Source: Candidatus Competibacteraceae bacterium (GTDB lineage: Bacteria > Pseudomonadota > Gammaproteobacteria > Competibacterales > Competibacteraceae). From it: DNA of 64,000 nt. Shown piece after piece: positions 44,201 to 52,968 of this stretch. The notes under the pieces were generated by a model that saw only the letters and a list, made by a program, of their open reading frames with translations, was not told the DNA's origin and made no database searches. Position 1 is the first letter of the stretch, and each line of letters starts with the position of its first letter. The DNA is taken from NCBI GenBank assembly GCA_016699715.1, contig CP065007.1:620001-684000 (forward strand). Reading direction: 5' to 3'. The translations under genes and the position numbers were made by a program.

Positions 44201-46459
44201 GTTTTGTGCCAGACTCAGGGAGGTGGGGGAATTAGAAGCTGCAGGAGAACTGACGGCAATACCGGTAACGCAGTCAATGCCGGCTATGTACTCAGCAAAA
44301 CCTGTCGAGGAGTCAATTTGGAACCAGTCACAGTTGGCACCATAAAGAGTACCGTCCGGTGCGAAGCCTATTGTTTCTAGTGAATTTGATGTGTTCCCTA
44401 TCGAAGGATTGACATCTGTCGCTGCACCCGTATTTGTATCGATTGTGTATAAGCCGTCTAAGTTACTCCAGCCGAAGAGCGTACCATCTGGAGCGAAATC
44501 CAAACCCAGAAAGCGGTGTGGGGCAGTGTAACTGATGAATTGTGACTGACCGCTATCAAGGTCGATCTTGTAAAGAGCCGGAAAATAACTCGGAGAAGTC
44601 GCGCTGCTGACGTAAAGCTCACCTTCTGGAGAAAATGCCATTGCATATATATTGACAAAGGGGCCTGTAACTGTGACAAGTGGTGTTCCGACTCCCGTGA
44701 CCGGATCAATCTGCACAAGAAATGCTGGGGCATTTGAGGGTGAAACTGCGGTAATCAGCCGACCGGTCCCATCCACAGCAAGCGAGTTCGTTCCTGAGTA
44801 CCCCGAGGAACCAATATACAGGTATGCCCCTGTTTGGGGGTTTATCTCGTAAACATCACCATACCAACTAATTGCGGTAAATGCGAACCCATTACCATCG
44901 CCTTGAATAGAAAAACTATATGAATTCTCATCGCTGTCATCATTGCTGATGTTTACGATGGCCTGACGTGAGCCCTCGGCGCTCGGGTTAAAGACCACCT
45001 GAAAAGTGGTCGTGCCACCCACTGCCACCGGCGAATTCGGCTGCGCGGTGATAGAGAAGTCGCTCGCATGGGCGCCGCTAAGGCTCACGCGTGGCGTACC
45101 GGTCAGGTTGAGGGGTGCTGTGCCATCGTTGGCGATAACAAAGCTGTGCGTGACGGTGTCGGCGGCCACATCGACGGTGCCAAAGTCGGTGTTGTCGGTA
45201 GTGCTGGGGGTGGTATCACCATCAACGATTTCCTGGCCATTGCCCCGAACCGTGATTTCGGGGACCTGTACTCCACCGAGACTCTTGCCAGCAATCGCAA
45301 AAATGTAAGGATTTTCATCGCTGTCGTCATTGGAAATACGGACCGTCGCTTGGCGCTCACCTCCAGCGCTGGGGTTGAAGAGCACCTGAAAAGTGGTCGT
45401 GCCACCCACTGCCACCGGCGAATTCGGCTGCGCGGTGATAGAGAAGTCGCTCGCATGGGCGCCGCTAAGGCTCACATGTGGCGTACCGGTCAGGTTGAGG
45501 AGCGCTGTGCCGGTGTTGGCGATGGTGAAGGTGTGCGTGACCGTGTCGGTGGCCACATCGACGGTGCCAAAGTCGGTGTTGTCGATGGTGCTGGGCGTGG
45601 TATCACCATCAACGATTTCCTGGCCATTGCCCCGAACCGTGATTTCGGGGACCTGTACTCCACCGAAACTCCGGCCAGCAATCGCAAAATTGTAAGGATT
45701 TTCATCGCTGTCGTCATTGGAAATACGGACCGTCGCTTGGCGGTCGCCTCCAGCGCTCGGGTTAAAGACCACTTCAAACGTGGTCGAGCCGTTGACTGCA
45801 ACAGGTGAACTCGGCTGCTGGGTAACGGTAAAATCACTCGCATGAGTTCCGATGATGCTTACACGCGGTGTGCCGGTCAGATTGAGGGGCGCTGTGCCGG
45901 TGTTGGCGATGGTGAAGGTGTGAGTATGGCCAGTAGTAATATGGTCAAACCAGGTATCATCATCAACGTTAGGTGAAGTGGCCCCATCTATGATGGAAAT
46001 TCCGCCGCCATGAACATCCATCTCTGGAGATGTGCTTTGACCCGCGTACCCAACATATATCCAATAATTGCCGGTGGTCGATCGAGTGTTCCCTCGAACC
46101 ATCAAAACGTATGTTCCAGCAGCCAAGGAAGAAAAACTGATATTTGAATAGGGGTAAGTAAGATAATAATCGTTAGCGAGAGAAGTACATGTGGAGTTGT
46201 ATAAAGTCCCTTTTATAACCTCGCCCAAGTACATTCCTCCGTAGATAGTCACAGCTCCTGTGGAGGGCAAGGTGAAAGAGAAATAATCCACATCTTCAGC
46301 ATAAATGATTGAGTCGTCAACCTGTGCATTAACACTTATTGGTAGTATTGGTTGTGTTGGAGGGCAGTCCGCCAGGGCTGGTGTGGAGGCAACCAATAGT
46401 AGTGTGATCGTGATCTGGATTAATAATACCCCAATCAAGACATTTAATTTCTTCTTCAT
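43037..46459 (-). CDS. Large secreted repeat protein with duplicated C-terminal domain
   Basis: An 1140-residue exported protein; ATG 46459 follows gggagg. Signal peptide about 1-31 (ending STPALA). Then a PPC-like beta domain (about 38-125: DVDYFSFTLPSTGAVTIYGG, LAAGTYVLMVRGNT). Three tandem choice-of-anchor-D/HYDIN-like repeats follow (about 155-512; 129-residue period; motif FTIANTGTAPLNLTGTPRVS ... FNPSAGG). A propeller-like region (about 520-735) has INPQTGAYLYIG and PDGTLFGWSNLDGLYTIDT. Last comes the C-terminal domain shared with the neighbour. Probably a cell-surface or matrix protein; no enzyme motif seen. Confidence 0.82.
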   Translation of the reverse strand: MKKKLNVLIGVLLIQITITLLLVASTPALADCPPTQPILPISVNAQVDDSIIYAEDVDYFSFTLPSTGAVTIYGGMYLGEVIKGTLYNSTCTSLANDYYLTYPYSNISFSSLAAGTYVLMVRGNTRSTTGNYWIYVGYAGQSTSPEMDVHGGGISIIDGATSPNVDDDTWFDHITTGHTHTFTIANTGTAPLNLTGTPRVSIIGTHASDFTVTQQPSSPVAVNGSTTFEVVFNPSAGGDRQATVRISNDDSDENPYNFAIAGRSFGGVQVPEITVRGNGQEIVDGDTTPSTIDNTDFGTVDVATDTVTHTFTIANTGTALLNLTGTPHVSLSGAHASDFSITAQPNSPVAVGGTTTFQVLFNPSAGGERQATVRISNDDSDENPYIFAIAGKSLGGVQVPEITVRGNGQEIVDGDTTPSTTDNTDFGTVDVAADTVTHSFVIANDGTAPLNLTGTPRVSLSGAHASDFSITAQPNSPVAVGGTTTFQVVFNPSAEGSRQAIVNISNDDSDENSYSFSIQGDGNGFAFTAISWYGDVYEINPQTGAYLYIGSSGYSGTNSLAVDGTGRLITAVSPSNAPAFLVQIDPVTGVGTPLVTVTGPFVNIYAMAFSPEGELYVSSATSPSYFPALYKIDLDSGQSQFISYTAPHRFLGLDFAPDGTLFGWSNLDGLYTIDTNTGAATDVNPSIGNTSNSLETIGFAPDGTLYGANCDWFQIDSSTGFAEYIAGIDCVTGIAVSSPAASNSPTSLSLAQNQWHLISPLPLDGGGGGTVGEIVGNDILADNLDSAIYGNATANGWIMYQHNALTNLYETLTIDSPLTVGRGYWLKTLAANQSFTVSGNANSITPIDLEAAPTPANGRSNMLGHPYDYNVCWSDAQISNDNFATFETPTTADPGNICDTDPADPTCILSRKMYQWNGAAYQTFDGTTPGAEGVLEPFDGFFVKVFKPGYQLQIPATPSCQGVTAATHATLTRALKTTDDSDPESKSMAKKVRNPDEWNIRLTVSAEGLTDPGNLIGRLNDSRNGHDAHDLDERPADFNPHLTLVFPHHDWGNHAGDYTTDFRALERNLTGATDWDFEIRSDQLRTITLTWDIDNQDIRNHSRLIDVENNVKIKPKKVNRYTIPMVGTTHRFTWRMQAGR
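44925..46000. repeat. Three tandem 387-bp coding repeats
   Basis: Matching landmarks (acctgaaaag-type block) occur at 44997, 45384 and 45771, giving an exact 387-base period, equal to 129 residues. The first two units are nearly identical at DNA level and the third more divergent, suggesting recent duplication of the two distal units. Confidence 0.85.
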
Positions 46460-47335
46460 TGAAAAACCTCCCGATCTCAATATGCTTGAGGGTGCCCCGA
46501 ATAAACCATGATTTTCATAAGGCTCAATATGGATTTCAGTCAGTTCGCTGCGTTATGCGACTCGCGTGACCATTAACGAAAGCCGCACTTCAGCAGATCG
46601 GATTTCATGAGTTTGTTCAGAACCTGTGATTTTCTACTCCTATCTTGCGGTAGGTTTAGCTTTAATTGTTCAGTAACAATAACTAAATCATCACATAGGT
46701 TGATCTTTAGGGGCCAACGCTCATTGGCAGGTATTTAGTATCAAAAACTCAAGAAAGTATCAACTGAGTAACTAAGTCATCTACAAAAATTAATGTTAAT
46801 TTTCCAGTTTCGAAACTTTTCTATTACATGAGCGCTCCCTTGAATCAATGCTTCGGACAGTTTTAGCTATCACAATCGACTGGTTAGCCTTCATAGGCAT
46901 CATTAAATTCAACTAAGGGTTTGACCGGATCTCGATAAAATAACTCGTTGATTTTGCTTGACCTGTAGCGGTCGCTTCAAGTTCTGATTTTTCAAGGAGT
47001 TTCACGTACCGATGTGCCTTTTGTCCACGAGGCCGAAAGCCAAAACTGTCCGAATCATTGTTGAATACCAATCGAAATAAAAAGCTATGCCGTGCCCTTG
47101 CTCTGCCCACACCACCACAGATCCTCTCACCACATGAGAGAAATAAACCGGCAAGCGGTAACCAAGGCACATCGCTCAAGACTGCTCGAAGCCCTCCCGC
47201 ATCTTGACGGGTTTACGGATACGTGACTTGAATCATGGGGCGGCAAAAAAACTCCTAAAAATTGATGATCGTCAACCCGTCGGATTCTCTCCCCACTAGC
47301 TTTATAAATGGCCAAATTTGCGGGGAAAACGGGTG
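46460..47335. other. AT-rich intergenic region between secreted protein gene and hybO
   Basis: This 876-base stretch is markedly more AT-rich than its surroundings over 46500-46960. No convincing intact gene was found. A minus-strand ORF at 46913-47179 (88 codons) contains SFGFRPRGQKAHRYV, which faintly resembles the FGFRPGRSAH motif of group II intron reverse transcriptases, so it may be a decayed mobile element. The last 75 bases hold the FNR-like box and the putative hybO promoter. Confidence 0.5.
47262..47275 (+). promoter_or_regulatory. FNR-like binding site upstream of hybO
   Basis: TTGATGATCGTCAA matches the FNR consensus TTGAT-N4-ATCAA with one mismatch. It is centred about 68 bases before the hybO ATG; TATAAA at 47303-47308 is a candidate -10. 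The distance from box to -10 is some five bases longer than the classic -41.5 geometry. The Crp/Fnr protein encoded at 38101 has the matching recognition residues. Confidence 0.55.
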
Positions 47336-48502
47336 ATGAATATCGTCAGCGAGACCGATCTTGACCATGCTGTCCAGAATCCCGACGGTTACGAGGGCGC
47401 GCTCGGCGGGCTGACCCGTCGCCAGTTCCTGACTTACTGCACCGGCGTCGCCGCGACCTTGGGGCTCTCGTCGCTGATGGGGCCGCGCATCGCCGCTGCC
47501 GCCACCGCTGCCGCCCGGCCGCCGGTCATCTGGCTGTCGGCGCAGGAATGCACCGGCTGCACCGAGTCGCTGCTGCGCGCTTATCATCCGACCCTCGAAA
47601 CCCTGATCCTCGACATGATCTCATTGGATTATCACGAGGCGTTGTGCGCGGGCGCCGGTCATCAGGCCGAGGCGTACAAAGCCAAGTCGATGAAGGAGAA
47701 CTGGGGCAAGTTCGTGTTGGTGGTGGACGGCTCGATTCCGACCAGGGACGGCGGCGTCTACTGCATGGTCGCCGGCAAGCCGATCCTGGAAACGGTCCGG
47801 GAAACGGCCGAGGGCGCGGCGGCGATTATCGCCATCGGCTCCTGCGCCTCCTGGGGTGGCGTGCCCTCCAGCGATCCCAACCCGACCGAAGCCAAGCCGG
47901 TGCATGAAGTGTTGCCCGGTAAAACCGTGATCAACCTGCCCGGCTGCCCGCCCAATCCCTACAACTTCCTGTCCACCGTCCTGTACCTGCTAACCTTCGG
48001 CAAGCCGCCGGGACTGGATATCAAGAACCGGCCAAAATTTGCCTACGGCCGACTGATTCACGAAAACTGCGAGCGGCGCCCGCACTTCGACGCCGGCCGC
48101 TTTGCCCTGGAATACGGCGATTTCGGTCATCGCCAAGGCTGGTGCCTGTACAAACTGGGCTGCAAGGGACCAGAGACCCACGCCAATTGTCCGGCCATCG
48201 GTTTCGGCGATGTCGGTGAAGGCAACTGGCCGGTGGGCATCGGTCATCCCTGCTTCGGTTGTACCGAGGAGGGGGTGGGGTTCACCAAGCCGCTCCATGC
48301 GCTGGCGAAGGTCAAGACCTTTACGCCGCCGACCGCCTTTCCGGTGGTGAACGCGCCCAAGGGCAAGGGCGTGACTCCGGCGGCGGCGGCAGTCGTGGCC
48401 GGCGTCGCTGGATTGGGGATAGGCGCGGGCGCGATGGCCCTGCGCGGCATGGACCAAAAGGATGAGCCCGCCGCTTCCGATCACGATACCCCGCGGCAGT
48501 AG
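47336..48502 (+). CDS. hybO: [NiFe] hydrogenase small subunit, Hyb type
   Basis: A 388-residue electron-transfer subunit of a periplasm-facing uptake hydrogenase. The Tat signal is TRRQFLTYCTGVAATLGL (about 28-50). Iron-sulfur ligands lie in ECTGCTESLL, SCASWGG, NLPGCPPNP and HPCFGCTEEGVGF. A C-terminal hydrophobic helix (about 345-365) is a membrane anchor. Order small subunit-ferredoxin-NrfD-large subunit identifies a hydrogenase-2 (group 1c) type enzyme. The ATG at 47336 is chosen; an in-frame TTG at 47318 is possible. Confidence 0.95.
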   Translation: MNIVSETDLDHAVQNPDGYEGALGGLTRRQFLTYCTGVAATLGLSSLMGPRIAAAATAAARPPVIWLSAQECTGCTESLLRAYHPTLETLILDMISLDYHEALCAGAGHQAEAYKAKSMKENWGKFVLVVDGSIPTRDGGVYCMVAGKPILETVRETAEGAAAIIAIGSCASWGGVPSSDPNPTEAKPVHEVLPGKTVINLPGCPPNPYNFLSTVLYLLTFGKPPGLDIKNRPKFAYGRLIHENCERRPHFDAGRFALEYGDFGHRQGWCLYKLGCKGPETHANCPAIGFGDVGEGNWPVGIGHPCFGCTEEGVGFTKPLHALAKVKTFTPPTAFPVVNAPKGKGVTPAAAAVVAGVAGLGIGAGAMALRGMDQKDEPAASDHDTPRQ

Positions 48503-48513
48503 GAGGGTGCGTC

Positions 48514-49530
48514 ATGACCATCAATCGCCGCCAGTTCCTGCGGGGCGCCATCGGCGCCGTCACCACCGCCGCCGCCGCGCCGGTCGCCGAGGCCGCGCCA
48601 TTCGACCGGCGTGAGCCGAAGACCCTGCCGCCCAAGGCGGTGGGGATGCTGTACGACTCGACCCAGTGTATCGGCTGTAAAGCCTGCGTCGCCGCCTGCA
48701 AGGACGCCAACGGCATGCCGGTCGAGCAACCGCAACGCCTGGCCGAGTGGAACGAAGGGACCTGGGATACCGCCGAAGACATTTCCGGCAAGACCCTGAA
48801 CGTGATCCGGGTTTACCAGAACGGCACCATGGCTCAGAAAGACCGCGAGATCGACGGCTACGCCTTCGTCAAGCGCCACTGCCTGCATTGCGTCGATCCG
48901 TCCTGCATCTCGGTGTGCCCGGTCAGCGCCATGCGCAAGGACCCGGTCACCGGCATCGTTACCCACAACCCGGATGCCTGCATCGGTTGCCGCTATTGCG
49001 TCTACGGCTGTCCGTTCAACGTGCCCCAGTATCAATTCGATCAGCCATTCGGCCGGATCGCCAAGTGCCAGTTCTGCAACCACTTGCAGAAGCAGGGCAA
49101 GCTCCCGGCCTGCTGCGACGTGTGTCCGACCGGCGCCTCGCTGTTCGGCTTGGTCGAGGATCTGCAAAAGGAAGCAGAGCGGCGCATGGCCCTCAAGCCC
49201 GGAGACCTGTACGAGTTTCCGCGCGGCAAGCTGGGCGGCGACCGGCCCGGTCAGGTGGCGCCGGCCGGGGAGTACCAGCCGCACATCTACGGCGAGACCG
49301 AATCCGGCGGTACCCAGGTGCGCTATCTGAGCGGTGTGCCCCATGAAAAGCTGGGCTTGCCCAAGCTGCCCGATCACTCTTTCGCCGCCGTTTCCGAGGG
49401 GATGCAGCACACGCTCTACAAGGGCATGATCGCGCCGCTGGCTTTGCTCGGCGGTCTGGTGGTGCTGGCCCGGCGCAATGCCAAGAGCGACGAAGAACGG
49501 AAAAAAGACGACGAGGAGCGGCCATCATGA
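48514..49530 (+). CDS. hybA: Hydrogenase-2 ferredoxin subunit HybA
   Basis: A 338-residue protein with four [4Fe-4S] clusters that links the hydrogenase to HybB. It has a Tat signal (NRRQFLRGAIGAVTT, about 3-20) and ferredoxin motifs CIGCKACVAACK, CLHCVDPSCISVCPV, CIGCRYCVYGCPF and CQFCNHLQ with CCDVCPTGA. A C-terminal membrane helix (about 310-325, LALLGGLVVLA) anchors it. Starts 11 bases after hybO and overlaps hybB by four bases. Confidence 0.95.
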   Translation: MTINRRQFLRGAIGAVTTAAAAPVAEAAPFDRREPKTLPPKAVGMLYDSTQCIGCKACVAACKDANGMPVEQPQRLAEWNEGTWDTAEDISGKTLNVIRVYQNGTMAQKDREIDGYAFVKRHCLHCVDPSCISVCPVSAMRKDPVTGIVTHNPDACIGCRYCVYGCPFNVPQYQFDQPFGRIAKCQFCNHLQKQGKLPACCDVCPTGASLFGLVEDLQKEAERRMALKPGDLYEFPRGKLGGDRPGQVAPAGEYQPHIYGETESGGTQVRYLSGVPHEKLGLPKLPDHSFAAVSEGMQHTLYKGMIAPLALLGGLVVLARRNAKSDEERKKDDEERPS

Positions 49531-50696
49531 CGGCGATTACCCATCGGCCGCTCGGCGGCAAGGTGGTCACCAAACCGTTTCTGATTCTCGGCTTCTTCCT
49601 GCTGATCGCGGCTTATTTCATTTTGCGCCGCTTTCTGTTTGGGATGGGCGACGTTTCCAACATGAGCAACGGTTACCCCATCGGCACCTGGGTGGTGCTG
49701 GATGTGGTGATCGGCACGGCCTTCGGCTGCGGCGGTTTCGCCATGGCGCTGCTGGTCTATATCTTCAACCACAACGTTTATCACCCGCTGATGCGGCCGG
49801 CCCTGCTCGGCGGGGTGTTCGGCTACACACTGGCCGGTCTGGCGGTGATGATCGACCTCGGCCGCTACTGGAACGCCTTCAACCTGTTGCTGCCCTGGTA
49901 CGCCCAGCCGAATTCGGTCATTTTCGAGGTGGCGCTGTGCGTCATGGCCTACATCACGGTGTTGTGGCTGGAGTTCTGGCCGGCGTTTCTGGAGCGGATG
50001 CCGCTTACGTTCAAGCAGCGCTACAGTTTGGACAAGCTCCAGGTTTTTCTGAAAAAATATATGTACGTGCTGATTGCGGTCGGGGTGTTGCTGCCGACCA
50101 TGCATCAGTCCTCGCTGGGCTCGGTGCTGCTGATCATGGGCTCCAAGCTTTCTCCCCTGTGGTACACCATTTGGTTGCCGCTGCTGTATCTGATTTCGGC
50201 GCTGGCCATGGGTTACGGCGTGGTGATGTTGGAAGCCACCCTGGTCAATCGGGCCTTCAAGACGCCGTCCGAGGTGACGTTGTTCGCGCGGCTGGCGCGG
50301 GTTGTCGCCGGTCTGCTGGCGGGCTACCTGTTGCTGCGTTGGGGCGATCTGGCCTATCACGGTCATCTGAGTCTGGCTTTCGCCGGCGATTGGGACGGCA
50401 ATCTGTTCCTGCTCGAAACCGCGCTGTTCCTCGTGCCGCTCTTCGTGCTGGTTTCGCGGCGCCGCGCCAGCCAGCGCTGGCAGTTTCTGGCGGCGGTTTC
50501 CCTGCTCGCCGCCGGTTCGCTGTACCGGCTCGATTCCTATCTGATGGCCGTGCGGCCCGGCAACGGCTGGACCTATTTCCCCTCGGCGCCGGAGCTGATG
50601 ATCACCATCGGCATCGTCTGTCTGGAAATCATGCTCTATCTGCTGTTCATCAAGACCCTGCCGGTGCTGCACGGCGCCCATCAGGCCCAACCATGA
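49527..50696 (+). CDS. hybB: Hydrogenase-2 membrane subunit HybB (NrfD family)
   Basis: A 389-residue integral membrane quinone-interacting subunit with about ten helices, of the NrfD/PsrC family. Typical features are the N-terminal helix after KPFLILGFFLLI, the early acidic segment MIDLGRYWNAFNLL, and MHQSSLGSVLLIMGSKL. In E. coli hydrogenase-2, HybB passes electrons to the quinone pool and allows reversible, proton-gradient-linked turnover. It starts inside the hybA stop region (ATGA overlap). Confidence 0.95.
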   Translation: MTAITHRPLGGKVVTKPFLILGFFLLIAAYFILRRFLFGMGDVSNMSNGYPIGTWVVLDVVIGTAFGCGGFAMALLVYIFNHNVYHPLMRPALLGGVFGYTLAGLAVMIDLGRYWNAFNLLLPWYAQPNSVIFEVALCVMAYITVLWLEFWPAFLERMPLTFKQRYSLDKLQVFLKKYMYVLIAVGVLLPTMHQSSLGSVLLIMGSKLSPLWYTIWLPLLYLISALAMGYGVVMLEATLVNRAFKTPSEVTLFARLARVVAGLLAGYLLLRWGDLAYHGHLSLAFAGDWDGNLFLLETALFLVPLFVLVSRRRASQRWQFLAAVSLLAAGSLYRLDSYLMAVRPGNGWTYFPSAPELMITIGIVCLEIMLYLLFIKTLPVLHGAHQAQP

Positions 50697-50712
50697 CGAT
50701 TGGAGGCTGTCC

Positions 50713-52419
50713 GTGGCCAGAATAACCATTGATCCCATCACCCGTATCGAGGGTCATCTGCGGATCGACTGCGAGGTCAACAACGGCAAGGTAAGCAACG
50801 CCTGGTCGTCGGGGCAGATGTGGCGCGGCATCGAGATCATTTTGCAGGGCCGCGACCCGCGCGACGCCTGGCTGTTTACTCAGCGCATCTGCGGGGTCTG
50901 CACCACGGTCCACGCCATCGTGTCGGTGCGCGCGGTCGAGAATGCCCTGGATCTGGAAGTGCCGCTCAACGCCCAGTACATCCGCAACATGATCGTCGCC
51001 GCGCACGGCATTCACGATCACATCGTGCATTTTTACCAACTGGCGGCGCTCGACTGGGTCGATATCGTCTCGGCCCTGTCGGCCAGCCCCGAGGGCGCGG
51101 CCACGCTGGGATCCAGTCTGTCCGGCTACCGCCGCAACAGTCTGCCGGAGATTCGCCAGGTTCAGGAAAAGCTCAAGGCGTTTGTCGGCAGCGGCCAGTT
51201 GGGCGTGTTCGCCAGCGGCTACTGGGGTCACCCGGCGATGAAACTGCCCCCGGACGTGAATCTGTTGGCCGCGACCCATTACTTGCAGGCGCTGGAGTAT
51301 CAGCGCATCGCCAACCGGATCGTCGCCATCCTGGGTTCGAAGACCCCCCATATCCAGAACCTCGCCGTCGGTGGGGTGGCCAACCCGATCAACCCGGACA
51401 GCCAATCCACGCTGACGCTGGAACGGCTGTTCGCCATCAAGGCGGAGATCGACAAACTCGGCGAGTTCGTCAATCAGGCCATGATTCCCGACGTGGCGGC
51501 GGTGGGCGCGCTGTACGCCGACTGGACCGGTTATGGCGCCGGCGTTACCGACTATCTGTCGGTGCCCGACCTGCCGCTGGACACCAAGGGCACGCAGTTC
51601 GAACTACCCGGCGGTTATGTGCCCAAGGGCGATCTGTCCCAATTCAAGCCGATCACCAGTTATCAGGACGGCTACTTCCGCGATGGGGTCAAAGAGAGCG
51701 TCAAGCACGCCTGGTATCAGTACAAAGGCGACCACGCGGCGCGCCATCCCTACGAGGGCCAGACCCACCCGCATCACACCGACTTCCAGGACGACGGTAA
51801 ATATTCCTGGGTCAAGGCCCCCACCTTTTACGACCAAAGGGTCCAGGTGGGACCGCTGGCGAATGTGCTGGCCATGGTGGCCGCCGGCCACGAGCCGACC
51901 CAGCGCCATCTGAAGCGGGTGCTCGACATCGCCGGCAAGGTGGCCGGATCGCCGATCCCGGTCGAGGCGTTGCATTCGACCATTGGCCGGATTGCCGCCC
52001 GGGCGGTGCGCTGCGCGGTGCTGCTGGAATCCTTGCAGAACCAGTGGCAACTGCTGGTTGATAACATCGCCAAGGGGGATTTCACCACCTTCAACCGGCC
52101 GGTATTTCCCAAGGGCGAGATTCGCGGGTTCGGCTACCACGAAGCCCCACGCGGGGTCTTGTCGCACTGGACGGTGATCGAGAATGGCAAGATCAAGAAC
52201 TATCAGGCCGTGGTGCCCAGCACCTGGAACGCCGGTCCACGCGACGACGCCGATGCGCTGGGGCCGTATGAGGCATCGCTGGTCGATAATCCGGTCGCCG
52301 ATCCCGAACTGCCTTTGGAAGTGTTGCGCACGATCCATTCCTTCGATCCCTGCCTGGCCTGCGCGATCCACCTGACCGACACCCATCGGCGGTCCACCGT
52401 CCAGGTGAAAGCGTTCTAA
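50713..52419 (+). CDS. hybC: [NiFe] hydrogenase large subunit, Hyb type
   Basis: A 568-residue catalytic subunit. The start is GTG, with tggagg seven bases upstream. The N-terminal nickel motif is RICGVCTTVHA (about 57-67) and the C-terminal motif is DPCLACAIH; the four Cys bind Ni and Fe. Fifteen residues follow the His (LTDTHRRSTVQVKAF) and are the peptide removed by the maturation protease after nickel insertion. Complete by length. It overlaps the protease gene by one base. Confidence 0.97.
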   Translation: MARITIDPITRIEGHLRIDCEVNNGKVSNAWSSGQMWRGIEIILQGRDPRDAWLFTQRICGVCTTVHAIVSVRAVENALDLEVPLNAQYIRNMIVAAHGIHDHIVHFYQLAALDWVDIVSALSASPEGAATLGSSLSGYRRNSLPEIRQVQEKLKAFVGSGQLGVFASGYWGHPAMKLPPDVNLLAATHYLQALEYQRIANRIVAILGSKTPHIQNLAVGGVANPINPDSQSTLTLERLFAIKAEIDKLGEFVNQAMIPDVAAVGALYADWTGYGAGVTDYLSVPDLPLDTKGTQFELPGGYVPKGDLSQFKPITSYQDGYFRDGVKESVKHAWYQYKGDHAARHPYEGQTHPHHTDFQDDGKYSWVKAPTFYDQRVQVGPLANVLAMVAAGHEPTQRHLKRVLDIAGKVAGSPIPVEALHSTIGRIAARAVRCAVLLESLQNQWQLLVDNIAKGDFTTFNRPVFPKGEIRGFGYHEAPRGVLSHWTVIENGKIKNYQAVVPSTWNAGPRDDADALGPYEASLVDNPVADPELPLEVLRTIHSFDPCLACAIHLTDTHRRSTVQVKAF

Positions 52420-52958
52420 TGAGAATCGTGGTGCTGGGCCTCGGCAACATCCTGCTGCGCGACGAGGGCGTCGGGGTCCGGGTGGTCGAGGCGCTGGCCG
52501 CGCGCTACGTTCTGCCAGCGGTGGTCGAAGTGGTCGATGGCGGCACCGTTGGCATGGATCTGTTGGACACCCTGGCCGGTTGCGATCATCTGCTGGTGTG
52601 CGATGCGGTGCAAACCGGCGCGCCGCCAGCCTCGGTGGTGAAGCTGGCCGATGCCGAAGTGCCGGCTTTGTTTCAAACTCGCTTCTCCCCGCATCAGTTG
52701 GGTTTGGCGGAGGTGCTGGCGACCTTGATCCTGATGGAAGAAGCACCGGCCGCGCTCACCCTGATCGGGGTGGTGCCGGCCGATCTGGAATTGGGCGTCG
52801 AACTGTCGCCCGAGGTGGCGGTGGCGCTGGAACGGGCGGTGGAGTGTCTGGCGGACGCACTGCGTGGGCTGGATTTGGTCCTCGAACCCCGGTCCCCGGC
52901 GTTTTCCCCCTCACCCCCAACCCCTCTCCCGCAAGGGGAGAGGGGAGTTCCGGTCTAG
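52419..52958 (+). CDS. hybD: Hydrogenase maturation protease
   Basis: A 179-residue endopeptidase that removes the C-terminal peptide of the large subunit. VLGLGNILLRDEGVGVRVVEAL is the N-terminal nickel-sensing motif (Glu in the RDEG loop) and CDAVQTG the second acidic site. The last roughly 20 residues (FSPSPPTPLPQGERG) are encoded by a known type of intergenic palindrome (52906-52947), so the tail is not part of the fold; family members usually end near residue 160. Overlaps hybC by one base. Confidence 0.93.
   Translation: MRIVVLGLGNILLRDEGVGVRVVEALAARYVLPAVVEVVDGGTVGMDLLDTLAGCDHLLVCDAVQTGAPPASVVKLADAEVPALFQTRFSPHQLGLAEVLATLILMEEAPAALTLIGVVPADLELGVELSPEVAVALERAVECLADALRGLDLVLEPRSPAFSPSPPTPLPQGERGVPV
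52906..52947. repeat. Palindromic repeat element (ccctcaccc...cctctccc type)
   Basis: cccctctccc (52921-52930) and gggagagggg (52936-52945) form a ten-base perfect stem with a short loop, preceded by ccctcacccccaa. Elements of this wording are dispersed in many proteobacterial genomes. Here it lies inside the end of the protease ORF. Confidence 0.75.
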
Positions 52959-52968
52959 CTGCAACGCC

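Noticed and set aside
47127..47315. Minus-strand ORF sharing VDDHQFL with the upstream extension of the LamG gene
   Set aside because: The shared residues come from the repeated DNA segment with the FNR-like box, not from a protein family.
47309..47325. Possible sigma-54 promoter (tggccaaatttgc) before hybO
   Set aside because: The GG to GC spacing is two bases too short for the -24/-12 consensus.
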